From positions 2,108,001 to 2,172,000 of the forward strand of contig NZ_CP044285.1 in assembly GCF_008728635.1 (NCBI RefSeq): a stretch of DNA of 64,000 nucleotides, in the 5' to 3' direction. The notes under the pieces are model-generated. The model saw nothing but the letters and a program-made list of their open reading frames with translations, searched no databases and had not been told where the DNA came from. The position numbers and the translations under genes are program-made. Positions 43,819-52,335 of the stretch are shown here, piece by piece (within the stretch, counting starts at the first letter, position 1; the number at the start of each line of letters is the position of its first letter). Source of the stretch: Hymenobacter baengnokdamensis (GTDB lineage: Bacteria > Bacteroidota > Bacteroidia > Cytophagales > Hymenobacteraceae).

Positions 43819-43913
43819 CAGGAAATGGAAAATGAGAGGGTGCCCGTTGCTGTTTACGCGCCTGCCACGTTACTAACCGGAATTCAGCTCGCCAAAAATT
43901 TACTCTTTAAACC

Positions 43914-44357
43914 ATGAAGCCTTTCCTGTTACTGTTGCTCGTGCTGGCCGGCGCGGCCATTACCACTCAATCGGCCGTGAACAGCCAGCTGCGCGGCGCT
44001 TTGCACAGCGTAGGCTGGGCAGTTTTTATTTCTTACCTGGGCGGCAGCCTGGTGGCCGGGGCGCTCCTGCTGCTCACGCGCACGCCGCTGCCCGCCCTGG
44101 CCGAGCTAGGTAGCCTGAAATGGTATTACTGGACGGGCGGCCTGCTCGGAGTGGGCTACGTGCTGACTATTACGTTCTCGCTCCAGCGCGTGGGCGCGGC
44201 CAGTCTGTTTGCCCTCGTGGTAGCCGGGCAGCTGCTGACGGCGCTGCTCTACGACCAGCTTGGCGTGCTTAATCTGTCGCGCAGCCCGTTATCAAGCAGC
44301 AAGCTAGCGGGCGTAGCTTTGCTGGTGCTGGGGGCTTACCTGCTGAATCGTAAGTAG
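43914..44357 (+). CDS. DMT superfamily transporter (DUF606/YdcZ-like, half-size)
   Basis: A 147-residue protein with five hydrophobic segments. ITTQSAVNSQLR and VGWAVFISYLGGSLVAGALL near the N-terminus, KWYYWTGGLLGVGYVLTIT, and VVAGQLLTALLYDQLG are typical of the DUF606 half-transporters of the drug/metabolite family, which act as dimers. The substrate is unknown. It precedes the second DUF885 gene by 42 bases and may share its transcript. Confidence 0.87.
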   Translation: MKPFLLLLLVLAGAAITTQSAVNSQLRGALHSVGWAVFISYLGGSLVAGALLLLTRTPLPALAELGSLKWYYWTGGLLGVGYVLTITFSLQRVGAASLFALVVAGQLLTALLYDQLGVLNLSRSPLSSSKLAGVALLVLGAYLLNRK

Positions 44358-44399
44358 TCAGCGCAGCCAGCCGCCACTGCCAGCCGACATTAAACCAGC

Positions 44400-45737
44400 A
44401 TGAAAACGTTTTGCCTGACGGCCATGAGCAGAAGAATACTACACCTGTTTTTGCTGCTGGCTTTTGCCAGCGTTGCCCGGGCGCAGGCAGTGGAGAAGCT
44501 TGCCGCCGACTACCTGGCCGGCTACCAGCAGCTCCGGATACCGCCGCTGGACTTTGACTACCAGCTAAATCTGCGGCAGATTCCGGCCAGGGTCAACCTG
44601 CAGCGCCAGCAGGCTTTCTTTCTGGCAGTGCAGCACCGCCTGGCCGGGATAAAGCCCGCCGGCCTGCGCCTCGCCGAGCGGATTACCCTCGACCACCTCC
44701 GCTACGAAACGGCGCAAAACCTGCGGCGAGTGGCGCTCGAAATGGCTTTTCAGGAAGCGGGCGGCCGGGTGCCGACAACGGGCCTGGCCGCGCTGCCCAA
44801 TCATTCGGCCTGGTATGCGCTCTATGCCCGCCAGTACACCAGCACGCCGCTGCCGGCCGATGCGCTGTTCACCTTTGGCCAGCAGCAGGTGAAGCGGGTG
44901 CAGGATGAAATTCGCCGCCTGCGCCGCCAGATGGGCTACGCACAGGACAGCGCCGGCTTTTACCGCTACCTCAGCTCCGAAAAGTTCTTGCTTACCGATT
45001 CAACGCAGATTCTGGCCCGCTACCGCGTTATCGAGCGCCAGATTAAGCGGCGCCTGCCGGTGCTGTTTGCCGATACGGCCGTGCCGTACCTGCGCATTCG
45101 CCCGTGGCCGGGGGCTACGGCAGCCATGCCGCCGGGCATCTATCAGCCGGGGTGCTACGAGTTTAATTTTGCTACCGGCCGCCACAATATCCGGGCGATG
45201 GAGTGGATTTTTGAGCACGAAGGTATTCCGGGCCACCACTACCAGGCGTCGATGCAGCGGCGTACCCGGCCCTATTCGCCGCTCAGTGCCAGCACCTTTT
45301 ATTCGGGTAATGCCGAAGGCTGGGGCTGCTACGTCGAGTACCTGGGCAAGCAGCTGGGGCTTTATCAGCAGCCCGAGGCTGAGCTGGGTAAGTGGGAGTG
45401 GGACCTCGTGCGCTCGGCCCGCGTGGTGCTCGACGTGGGCATTCATGACCGGGGCTGGACCCATGCGCAGGCGTTGGCTTACTGGCAGGCCAACGTGCCG
45501 GGTCAGGACGATATCGCCGAGCGCGAAATCAACCGCGTCACCACCTGGCCCGGCCAGTGCCTGAGCTATAAGGTAGGGGCCCAGCGCATTGAGGACATGA
45601 AAGGCCGGCTTGCGCGCCGGCCCGGCTTCGCTATCCAGCGGTTTCATGCCGCGTACCTGGCCTTGTCGCGCCTGCCGCTAGAGGTAGTCGAGCGCCATAT
45701 CGAGGAAGTATATGATTCGCTGAATATAAAAAGCTGA
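44400..45737 (+). CDS. DUF885 family secreted metallo-protein (second, short copy)
   Basis: A 445-residue paralogue of the protein at 10826. The zinc-type motif is FEHEGIPGHHYQASMQRR, followed by GNAEGWGCYVEYLGKQLG and TTWPGQCLSYKVGAQRIEDM, the same order as the longer protein. It lacks about 150 N-terminal residues of the longer one. The start at 44400 gives a signal sequence (MSRRILHLFLLLAFASVARA after eight residues); an ATG at 44424 is equally possible. Confidence 0.83.
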   Translation: MKTFCLTAMSRRILHLFLLLAFASVARAQAVEKLAADYLAGYQQLRIPPLDFDYQLNLRQIPARVNLQRQQAFFLAVQHRLAGIKPAGLRLAERITLDHLRYETAQNLRRVALEMAFQEAGGRVPTTGLAALPNHSAWYALYARQYTSTPLPADALFTFGQQQVKRVQDEIRRLRRQMGYAQDSAGFYRYLSSEKFLLTDSTQILARYRVIERQIKRRLPVLFADTAVPYLRIRPWPGATAAMPPGIYQPGCYEFNFATGRHNIRAMEWIFEHEGIPGHHYQASMQRRTRPYSPLSASTFYSGNAEGWGCYVEYLGKQLGLYQQPEAELGKWEWDLVRSARVVLDVGIHDRGWTHAQALAYWQANVPGQDDIAEREINRVTTWPGQCLSYKVGAQRIEDMKGRLARRPGFAIQRFHAAYLALSRLPLEVVERHIEEVYDSLNIKS

Positions 45738-45788
45738 TTCAGAAGTTTCCATCTTAAGGCTTATCAACTGCGAGCGTCGCGCCGTCGT

Positions 45789-45952
45789 TAAGAAGTTGTT
45801 TGAGTTAAACTTTGAGGTCAGCAGGCGGATGTAGAGACGCATCTTTGCGTCTGGACGTTGAACGATACCTGGAGCATACTTTTCTTACGGCGCAGACACC
45901 GAGACGCAAAGCTGCGTCCGACCTATTTTGGCCGACTCAAACTGCTTCTAAG
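45789..45952. repeat. MITE-like inverted-repeat element
   Basis: Outer arms AAGAAGTTGTTTGAGTT (about 45790) and the complement of ACTCAAACTGCTTCTA (45937-45950) are similar, and inner arms contain GACGCATCTTTGCGTCT and GAGACGCAAAGCTGCGTC in inverted order. Sequences of the AGACGCAAAG kind recur in Bacteroidota genomes. The right arm runs into the stop codon of the DUF72 gene, so it contributes its last codon. Confidence 0.6.
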
Positions 45953-46691
45953 GAGCCAGCAGCGCCTGCATTTGCCGGGCGTTTTGCACGCCCACGCCGC
46001 CGATACCATTATTAAAAAATAGGTATACCTGCTGCGCATTTTTGGCGGCTTTTACCTCGGCCGCAATTCGGGCCAGAAAATCAGGGCTGTAGGACGATTT
46101 ATATAGCTCGGGCACGCCGTGAAAGCGGTAGTACAGCACCGGCGTGTTGGCCACCACCTCATCAGGAAGCTCCAGCGGCGCGGGGTAGCTTTGGCCCACG
46201 AAGGCAACACCGTGCCGGGTAAGCAGGCGCTGCGGCTCGGCTTCCCACCAGCTTGGATGTCGAAACTCCGCTACGTTGGTAAAGCTCGGGTCGAGGCTTT
46301 CGACAAGGCGCTGGGCCAGCTCGTCGCTGTACCCGGCTTTGGGCGGCAGCTGAAACAGCACTGGTCCCAGCTTATCGCGCAGCCCTTCGCGCACCGTGCC
46401 GTAAAAATCAGCCAGAATGGGCTGGGCATCGGCGTTGAACTTCTTATAGTGCGTAACCAGGCGCGGCGCTTTTACCGAGAAACGGTAATCGGCCGGACTT
46501 TGGTCATACCAGGCTTCAAACGCTTTGAGCGTCGGCATCCGGTAAAAAGTAACGTTCAGCTCCAGGGTATTAAACTGCGAGCAGTAGTAGGCAAACCACT
46601 TGCGCGGCGGCAGCTCGGGCGGGTAGAACACGCCTTTCCAGTCGCGAAACGAAAACCCGGAGCAGCCGATGTAATTGACAGGAACAGGCAT
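45948..46691 (-). CDS. DUF72 domain protein (second copy)
   Basis: A 247-residue protein paralogous to that at 38728. Motifs in order are IGCSGFSFRDWKGVFYPPEL, FNTLELNVTFYRMP, FSVKAPRLVTHYKKF, LFQLPPKAGYSDELAQRLV, FRFHGVPELYK-type region and YLFFNNGIGGVGVQNA. Function is unknown. The stop codon is formed at the edge of an inverted-repeat element. It lies 25 bases downstream of selO on the same strand, suggesting co-transcription. Confidence 0.9.
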   Translation of the reverse strand: MPVPVNYIGCSGFSFRDWKGVFYPPELPPRKWFAYYCSQFNTLELNVTFYRMPTLKAFEAWYDQSPADYRFSVKAPRLVTHYKKFNADAQPILADFYGTVREGLRDKLGPVLFQLPPKAGYSDELAQRLVESLDPSFTNVAEFRHPSWWEAEPQRLLTRHGVAFVGQSYPAPLELPDEVVANTPVLYYRFHGVPELYKSSYSPDFLARIAAEVKAAKNAQQVYLFFNNGIGGVGVQNARQMQALLAP

Positions 46692-46716
46692 GTGCTAACG
46701 TATGAGAGCAAACAAC

Positions 46717-48312
46717 TTACGAGCTGCACGAAAGCGTAGCGCTGACGGGCTTGTTACTGGCCCAGTCGGGCCGCCGGGCTGCCAGTGCTTCGTGCTCGGG
46801 GTGCTCGTCGAAAGGCGTTTTCAGCACACGAAACAGCGTTTCGAGCGGGGTGAGGTCACCGGCTTCGGCCGCCTCAATAGCCTGCTGGGCGAGGTAGTTG
46901 CGCAGCACATACTTGGGGTTGGCGCGCAGCATCCCGAGCTGAATGGCTTCGGGGCTACCAGCTTCCTGCCGCAGGCGCTGGGCGTAGCGGGCCAGCCAGT
47001 CCAGCAGCCCCTGGTCCGGGCCGGGCGCGGGCAAATAAGCTGCCTTTGCCAGCAGCTCGGAAAAAACTTCGGCTTCGTTGGTGCCGGGTGCTAGCAGCGC
47101 CGGCACCAGCCGGGAAAGCTGGCGGAGGAAAATCGTCATGTCTACCGCCGGCCCGGCCAGCGCGGCCGGCAGCGCTTCGGTGAGGGCGCGGTCGGGGGCC
47201 GGGTTGTGGGGCGTGAGGCCGAGCTTCGCTAGCAGCAGCTCGTGTTGCGAGGCGGCCAGCGTATCGGCATATACCGTAAGGGCGGGGCGCAAGGCCTGAG
47301 CGTCGGCTACGAGCGGCACCAGGGCCTGGGCCAGCGCCATCAGGTTCCACAGCGCTACGCGCGGCTGCTGCCCGAAGGCGTAGCGGCGCGAGCCAAAGTC
47401 GGTGGTGTTGGGCGTCCACTCGGGGTCGTAGGGCTCCAGCCAGCCGTAGGGGCCGTAGTCGATGGTGAGCCCCAGCACCGACATATTATCGGTGTTCATC
47501 ACGCCGTGCACAAAGCCTACCGTCATCCAGTGCGCCACCATCACGGCCGTGCGCCGCGCTATTTCCTCAAACCAGCGTACGTACACCTCCTCCGAAGGCG
47601 CACCCAGCTCGGGGTAGTGGTGGCGGATAGTATAATCGGCCAGTGCCCGCAGGTTATCGACCTCGGCGTGGGCCGCCAGCAGCTGAAAGCTGCCGAAGCG
47701 AATAAAAGTAGGCGCTACCCGCGCCACAATGGCCCCCGGCTCGGGCGCCGCATTGCCGTTGTAAAATATGTCGCGCATCACCTCATCGCCAGTGCTCACC
47801 AGGCTCAGCGCCCGCGTGGTGGGCACGCCCAGGTAATGCATGGCTTCGCTGCACAAAAACTCGCGCACCGACGAGCGCAGCACCGCCCGGCCGTCGGCCC
47901 GGCGCGAGTAGGGGGTAGGCCCGGCGCCCTTCAGCTGAATTTCCCAGCGCGAGCCGTCTAGGGCGGGCACCTGGCCCAGCGAGATGGCCCGGCCATCGCC
48001 GAGCTGCCCCGCCCAGTTGCCAAACTGGTGCCCGCCGTAGCGCGCCGCAAACGGCTTCATGCTCGGGGTGAGAATATTACCCGCCAGAATAGCCACGGCC
48101 GCGCCGCGCTCAGCCGGTTTTTCGAGGCCCAGGTACTCGGCCAGCTCCTCAGACCACGCCAGCAGGCGCGGCTCCCGCACGGGCGTAGGGGCTACCCGCG
48201 AGTAGCAATACCCCGGCACCTGCCGCGAGCCGCTGGTGCCCGAGGCTTCGCCGCGCAGCTCCTCTACAAAAGGGTTTTCAAAGGTTATTTCGTCAAGCTG
48301 AACAGCAGGCAT
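46717..48312 (-). CDS. selO: Protein adenylyltransferase SelO (YdiU family)
   Basis: A 531-residue pseudokinase-fold enzyme that transfers AMP to Ser/Thr/Tyr of proteins (protein AMPylation), as shown for E. coli and human SelO. Signature segments are GNWAGQLGDGRAISLGQV near residue 99, SRRADGRAVLRSSVREFLCS, and GVMNTDNMSVLGLTIDYGPYG near 275 with the catalytic and metal Asp residues. The C-terminal Cys of the family is present (ATLSCSS at the end). The start MPAVQLDEITFENPF matches the family N-terminus. Confidence 0.93.
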   Translation of the reverse strand: MPAVQLDEITFENPFVEELRGEASGTSGSRQVPGYCYSRVAPTPVREPRLLAWSEELAEYLGLEKPAERGAAVAILAGNILTPSMKPFAARYGGHQFGNWAGQLGDGRAISLGQVPALDGSRWEIQLKGAGPTPYSRRADGRAVLRSSVREFLCSEAMHYLGVPTTRALSLVSTGDEVMRDIFYNGNAAPEPGAIVARVAPTFIRFGSFQLLAAHAEVDNLRALADYTIRHHYPELGAPSEEVYVRWFEEIARRTAVMVAHWMTVGFVHGVMNTDNMSVLGLTIDYGPYGWLEPYDPEWTPNTTDFGSRRYAFGQQPRVALWNLMALAQALVPLVADAQALRPALTVYADTLAASQHELLLAKLGLTPHNPAPDRALTEALPAALAGPAVDMTIFLRQLSRLVPALLAPGTNEAEVFSELLAKAAYLPAPGPDQGLLDWLARYAQRLRQEAGSPEAIQLGMLRANPKYVLRNYLAQQAIEAAEAGDLTPLETLFRVLKTPFDEHPEHEALAARRPDWASNKPVSATLSCSS

Positions 48313-48532
48313 AAGGTCGGGGTTTATATAGTGAATGTACTATGTATTGGCGGCCCTGGGGTTGCCTGCCTGGTTGCAAACGTGGCGCTGCAAGGCTTGT
48401 TTCAGCCCTTTTGCTCGCTGCGCCTTTTGGCTGGCCCCAATTGACAAGGATAAGGTCCTGGCTGCTTACTGGCTTGTACGCAGCCGGCCAAACCGCGGCA
48501 GTAACCCCGGCCCGGCGCTAGCTTCGCAGCCC

Positions 48533-48982
48533 ATGACAGTACACTGGACTACCAAGCCCTTCGATACGCTCACCCTGACGGAGCTTTATGCGCTGCTCCA
48601 GCTTCGCAGCGAGGTGTTTGTGGTGGAGCAAACCTGCCCTTTTCTCGATATTGATGGCCACGACCAGGCTGCTTACCACCTGCTCGGGCGCACCGCCTCC
48701 GGCGAGCTGGCGGCCTATGCCCGGCTGTTTGCCGCCGGCCGCAGCTACGCGCAGGTGAGCATCGGCCGGGTCGTGACTGCGCCGCGCTACCGCCGCGCTG
48801 GCCTGGGCCGGCAGCTGATGAGCCAGGCCATTGCCGAGTGCGCCGCGCTGTTTGGGGAGCAGCCCATCAAAATAGGTGCGCAGTGCTACTTGCAGGCTTT
48901 TTACGAGAGCCTGGGCTTTGTGCAGCAGGGCGAGCCTTACCTGGAAGATGGTATTCCGCACCAGTATATGCTGCGGGCGTAG
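48533..48982 (+). CDS. GNAT family N-acetyltransferase, ElaA-like
   Basis: A 149-residue acetyltransferase. The ElaA pattern is clear: LYALLQLRSEVFVVEQTCPF then LDIDGHDQAAYHLLG, then ARLFAAGRSYAQVSIGRVVT and the acetyl-CoA loop RRAGLGRQLM, ending ESLGFVQQGEPYLEDGIPH. The ATG at 48533 is chosen because homology begins there. The acceptor substrate is unknown. Confidence 0.88.
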   Translation: MTVHWTTKPFDTLTLTELYALLQLRSEVFVVEQTCPFLDIDGHDQAAYHLLGRTASGELAAYARLFAAGRSYAQVSIGRVVTAPRYRRAGLGRQLMSQAIAECAALFGEQPIKIGAQCYLQAFYESLGFVQQGEPYLEDGIPHQYMLRA

Positions 48983-49081
48983 GCTCAGCGCTTCCGACGC
49001 GCACAAGTAGCCCGGCGCTGCCAATTGCGCGTATAGCAGCCGGAAAGCCGCGCAAAACCTCGGGCGGCCAACCTTCTCCCC

Positions 49082-50017
49082 TTGATAAAGCCAACCCCCG
49101 CTACCCGCCTCGACTCGCCAGTCGGGCCCGCTACCATTGTGCTGGCTGGCGCTACCGGCGACCTGGGTCAGCGCATCGCGCAGGCGCTGCTCGCCCACGG
49201 AGCCCGCGTGCGGGCCCTCGTTCGCCCCGGCAATACCAGGCCGGAAGTTGCCGCTCTGCGCGCGCAGGGAGTGACCATCGTGGAGGTCGATTTCACCAGC
49301 GTTCCCGCCCTCACGCAAGCCTGCGCGGGGGCCGCCTGCGTAGTATCGGCCCTCTCCGGCCTGCGCGACGTGATTGTGGACACCCAGACGCGGCTGCTCG
49401 AAGCAGCCGTAGCGGCCGGCGTGCCCCGCTTTATTCCGTCCGATTTCGCCATCGACTTCACCAGGCTCCCCGAAGGCTCCAACCGCAACCTCGACCTGCG
49501 CCGCGAGTTCGGCCGCCGGCTCGACCAGGCGCCCATCCGGGCCACGTCGGTCCTCAACGGCATGTTTATGGAGTTGCTCACCGGGCAGGCTCCGGTGGTG
49601 CTGTTCAAAATCAAGCGGGTGCTTTACTGGGGCTCGGCCGACCAGCCGCTTGACTTCACCACCATCGACAATACGGCCGCTTTCACGGCCGCCGCTGCCC
49701 TCGACCCCACCACGCCCCGCTACCTGCGCGTGGCCGGCGAAGTGGCCAGCATCCGCGACTTGCAGCGGGCGGCCACCGAGGCCACCGGCCAGCGCTTTCG
49801 CCGGCTGCGCGCCGGTGGCCTGTGGCTGCTGAAGCTGATGATTCGGGTAACGCGCCGCCTGGTGCCGGCTCCCAACGAAGTATTTCCGCCCTGGCAGGGC
49901 ATGCAGTACCTGCACAACATGTTTACCGGCCTGCCCAGGCTCACGCCGCTGGACAACAGCCGCTATCCCGATATCCGCTGGACTTCGGTGCGCGAGGTGC
50001 TGGCGGCGCGGAAGTAG
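49082..50017 (+). CDS. NmrA/isoflavone-reductase-like NAD(P)-binding protein
   Basis: A 311-residue atypical short-chain dehydrogenase. The dinucleotide-binding loop VLAGATGDLGQR is near residue 18, followed by ARVRALVRPGN and GVPRFIPSDFAIDF, as in NmrA-type and aromatic-alcohol-reductase-type proteins. No ATG exists before the Rossmann loop, so a TTG at 49082 is assumed; a GTG inside the first strand is the alternative. The substrate is not visible. Confidence 0.8.
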   Translation: MIKPTPATRLDSPVGPATIVLAGATGDLGQRIAQALLAHGARVRALVRPGNTRPEVAALRAQGVTIVEVDFTSVPALTQACAGAACVVSALSGLRDVIVDTQTRLLEAAVAAGVPRFIPSDFAIDFTRLPEGSNRNLDLRREFGRRLDQAPIRATSVLNGMFMELLTGQAPVVLFKIKRVLYWGSADQPLDFTTIDNTAAFTAAAALDPTTPRYLRVAGEVASIRDLQRAATEATGQRFRRLRAGGLWLLKLMIRVTRRLVPAPNEVFPPWQGMQYLHNMFTGLPRLTPLDNSRYPDIRWTSVREVLAARK

Positions 50018-50125
50018 TTTGCAGCCGGTACGCTGGCCCCAAACCCACCGCAAGCCCCAGCTGCTTGCTACCCGCACCAACGCGGCTGCGCAGCGCACAA
50101 CTACTTCTCATTTCAGTAATTTTTT

Positions 50126-50440
50126 ATGAAATCCTTCCTGTTTCTAGCCGGCCTCTTTGCCTGCGGTACCAGCGCCGCGCTGGCCCAAACCGTATTGCCA
50201 TCGGGGGCCGTGGCGCCCGCCGGTTCCGTGGTGACTCCATCCGGGGTGCTCGTATCGCCGGCTACGGTGCCGGGCAGCCAGCCCCTGAGCACGCCCGCCA
50301 CGCGCGATGGCGGCAGCCCCCGCGCCCCGCGCCACGACGAGAAAGTGCCTGGCCTGGACCGCCAGGACCGCAAGCAGCTGCGGAAAATGGGTAAGATGCA
50401 TTATACATCCGATGCGGAGAAGCAGGGCGGGAAAAAATAG
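50126..50440 (+). CDS. Small secreted Pro/Ser-rich protein, function unknown
   Basis: A 104-residue protein with a signal peptide (MKSFLFLAGLFACGTSAALA), a Val/Pro/Ser-rich middle (VLPSGAVAPAGSVVTPSGVL) with two partial repeats of PSG/PAG, and a basic tail (GLDRQDRKQLRKMGKMHY). I know no family. Codon use matches the neighbours. Confidence 0.6.
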   Translation: MKSFLFLAGLFACGTSAALAQTVLPSGAVAPAGSVVTPSGVLVSPATVPGSQPLSTPATRDGGSPRAPRHDEKVPGLDRQDRKQLRKMGKMHYTSDAEKQGGKK

Positions 50441-50768
50441 CGGCCAGCGCCGCCTCGCCCCGTATGCAGCGACAACAGGCCAGCTGCGGAATCAGGGCCT
50501 GGGGCTGGCGCGTCGGATAAAAGCGGCTAGGGTATTCGGTTTCACAGTCAGTGTACGGCTAGCAAGTAGCGCGGACTTTTAGTCCGCGAGTGCTAACATG
50601 TCGTGCTCGCGGACTAAAAGTCCGCGCTACTATTCTGCCAGTTCGAAACTGCGCTAGATGCGTTTTTAGCAAAATCCAACTACGCTCTTAGGCTTAACGC
50701 AGTCTATACCGTTGCTGAGGGGCAGCTGTTTTGCCGTAGCTTGCCATAGTATATAAATACACCCGCCA
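50441..50768. repeat. Gap holding a perfect 26-bp inverted repeat (50565-50631)
   Basis: The 328-bp gap contains one clear structure: arms 50565-50590 and 50606-50631 are exact complements with a 15-nt loop, and each arm contains the near-palindrome GCGGACTTTTAGTCCGC. It looks like an interspersed palindromic repeat and not a terminator, since no T run follows. I see nothing else here. Confidence 0.85.
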
Positions 50769-50969
50769 ATGACGCTGATTGAAGTAGAATTCCCTGACGA
50801 GGATGCCGTGTTTATGCTGGAGCTGCTGGAACGAATGCCCGGTGTCCGCATACGGCCACCCGCTACCGCCGCCGAAGCCGCCGAGCGGCAGCGCATCGCC
50901 GAGTTTCGCCAGCGGCTGTACCACAGCTATGGCAAAGACCCGCTGGCCGAGGAAGGCAGTAAGGCGTAG
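50769..50969 (+). CDS. Small antitoxin-like protein (first of three)
   Basis: A 66-residue acidic protein: an N-terminal beta strand with MTLIEVEFPDEDAVFMLELL, a short linker, then a helix AERQRIAEFRQRLYHSYGKD. This matches the layout of two further proteins at 51148 and 51487: strand, helix ending xRLG/LPDG/MPGV, linker, charged helix. No toxin gene follows. It may be an orphan antitoxin. Confidence 0.55.
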   Translation: MTLIEVEFPDEDAVFMLELLERMPGVRIRPPATAAEAAERQRIAEFRQRLYHSYGKDPLAEEGSKA

Positions 50970-51147
50970 CGTTTCCGAATGGAGGCTTAAAGTATTCCGT
51001 AGTAACTTGTTGGGGCCCTAGCGGCTCGCCATAACTTGAGTTACCTGTCACGGTTTTGGCTTCACTTACTCGCACCCACTGCGTTGATTTTGGAAATTGC
51101 CGAGCCCGCCGTAGTGTTTCGTAGTATCCCGATTTAATTTATCCGCC

Positions 51148-51402
51148 ATGCAGCCGCACGTCTTATCCTTCGAAACCAGTAATGAACAGGCTATTCAGGA
51201 ACTGATGAGCCTGGCGCACCGCCTAGGGGTTAAGGTGTCGGAAACGACGGCTTCTACTAATCGCCAAGCCGATGTCGCCCGCCGCGCCGCGCTGTTTCGC
51301 TCCCTTTTTGGGGCTTGGCAATCGGAGGGTGAAACCGGCGACGACCTCAACCGCCTGTTGCAGGCGGCCCGCTATACTGAGCAACGCGATATCGAGCTAT
51401 GA
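51148..51402 (+). CDS. Antitoxin-like protein (second of three)
   Basis: An 84-residue protein with strand and helix SFETSNEQAIQELMSLAHRL then a charged half ARRAALFRSLFGAWQSEGET, ending TEQRDIEL, which resembles the REVNL end of the third antitoxin. Its stop overlaps an ATG (ATGA), as in an operon with a PIN toxin, but the next frame stops after 14 codons, so the toxin appears lost. Confidence 0.6.
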   Translation: MQPHVLSFETSNEQAIQELMSLAHRLGVKVSETTASTNRQADVARRAALFRSLFGAWQSEGETGDDLNRLLQAARYTEQRDIEL

Positions 51403-51486
51403 GCCCGCGCTACTTGCGCAATAATAGTAGCTGCGGGCTTTAGGTGCATGAATGAAAAATACAGCCTTCAACGTTAGTTTAGCCAG

Positions 51487-51762
51487 ATGAAAATTGATGT
51501 TCAATTAGAGTTTCCCGCTGAGCAGGCCGCGGTGGCACTTGAATGGCTCCAGAGCCTGCCCGACGGCCTAGTGGCGCATTTTGAAGGCCGAAGGAAACGG
51601 GAGGCAGTAGCTACCCCAGCAACTGAAGAACTCTCGGAAGCCGAGCAGCACGCGCTGCTTGACCAAGTATTTGGCTCCTGGCAACAGGAGGAAGGCGAAG
51701 AAGACCTGTTGAGCCAGATTTACGGTGGGCGGCACGACGCTCCCCGCGAGGTGAACCTATGA
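51487..51762 (+). CDS. VapB-like antitoxin (third of three)
   Basis: A 91-residue protein: DVQLEFPAEQAAVALEWLQS, then AEQHALLDQVFGSWQQEEGE and a C-terminal peptide ending REVNL. It overlaps the downstream PIN-toxin gene by ATGA, the usual coupling of vapBC operons. The acidic C-terminal half would fill the toxin active site. The toxin itself is frameshifted, so the antitoxin may be an orphan now. Confidence 0.7.
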   Translation: MKIDVQLEFPAEQAAVALEWLQSLPDGLVAHFEGRRKREAVATPATEELSEAEQHALLDQVFGSWQQEEGEEDLLSQIYGGRHDAPREVNL

Positions 51763-52201
51763 CGGCTTACTTACTCGATACGAACAGCTGCGTTCACATC
51801 ATCGCAAGTTTGACTTGGCTGCTCGCTTGAAGCGCGCTGGTATCGCCAATTGCTACCTGAGTGAACTGACGGTGGCCGAGTTACTGTACGGTGTAGCCAA
51901 TAGCTCTCCCACGCACCAATTGGCGAATCGGCAGCGCCTCGCGGAGTTCCGGCGGCTGTTTGCTGGGAGGCTTCTATCCCTCTCCGATTCGTTGGAAACC
52001 TACGCCCAGCAGAAAGCCCACTTGAAACGAATTGGCCGCCTACAAGGCGAGTTCGACATGCTAATTGGCAGCGTAACGGTGGCGCACGGCTTAACGCTGG
52101 TTACGCGTAGCACCCGTCACTTTTCCGATATGGTTAGTATCGTGTTGGAAGATTGGGTGCAGGAGTATGAGGACGGGCAGCAGTCTACCGCCACCCCCTA
52201 G
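51759..52201 (+). pseudogene. VapC-type PIN-domain toxin, frameshifted
   Basis: The ATG at 51759 begins MTAYLLDTNSCVHII, which includes the first PIN aspartate, then runs off into a stop. The rest of the PIN domain follows in another frame: AARLKRAGIANCYLSELTVA then ELLYGVANS (conserved Glu), and FDMLIGSVTVAHGLTLVTRS (conserved Asp). A one-base deletion at about 51803-51806 restores the join (expected HII-R-KFDLAARLKR). No fragment alone has a complete active site, so the RNase should be inactive unless the shift is a sequencing error. Confidence 0.85.
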
Positions 52202-52335
52202 CGCCCGCTGCGCCGGGAGAGGCTCTATTTGCTGGCTCGTCATGGTGCCAGCGGATATTTGAAGTTTCCTGAATAGCTTGCGCACAATGTGTACTACAGT
52301 ACAAGCAGATTAAAGCAGGTGATGTAAATAAACTT

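Noticed and set aside
48518..50098. A 526-codon open frame on the minus strand
   Set aside because: It is antisense to the acetyltransferase and the NmrA-type gene, has a composition rich in Arg/Gly/Ala/Gln with no domain, and arises from the GC-rich codon structure of the true genes.
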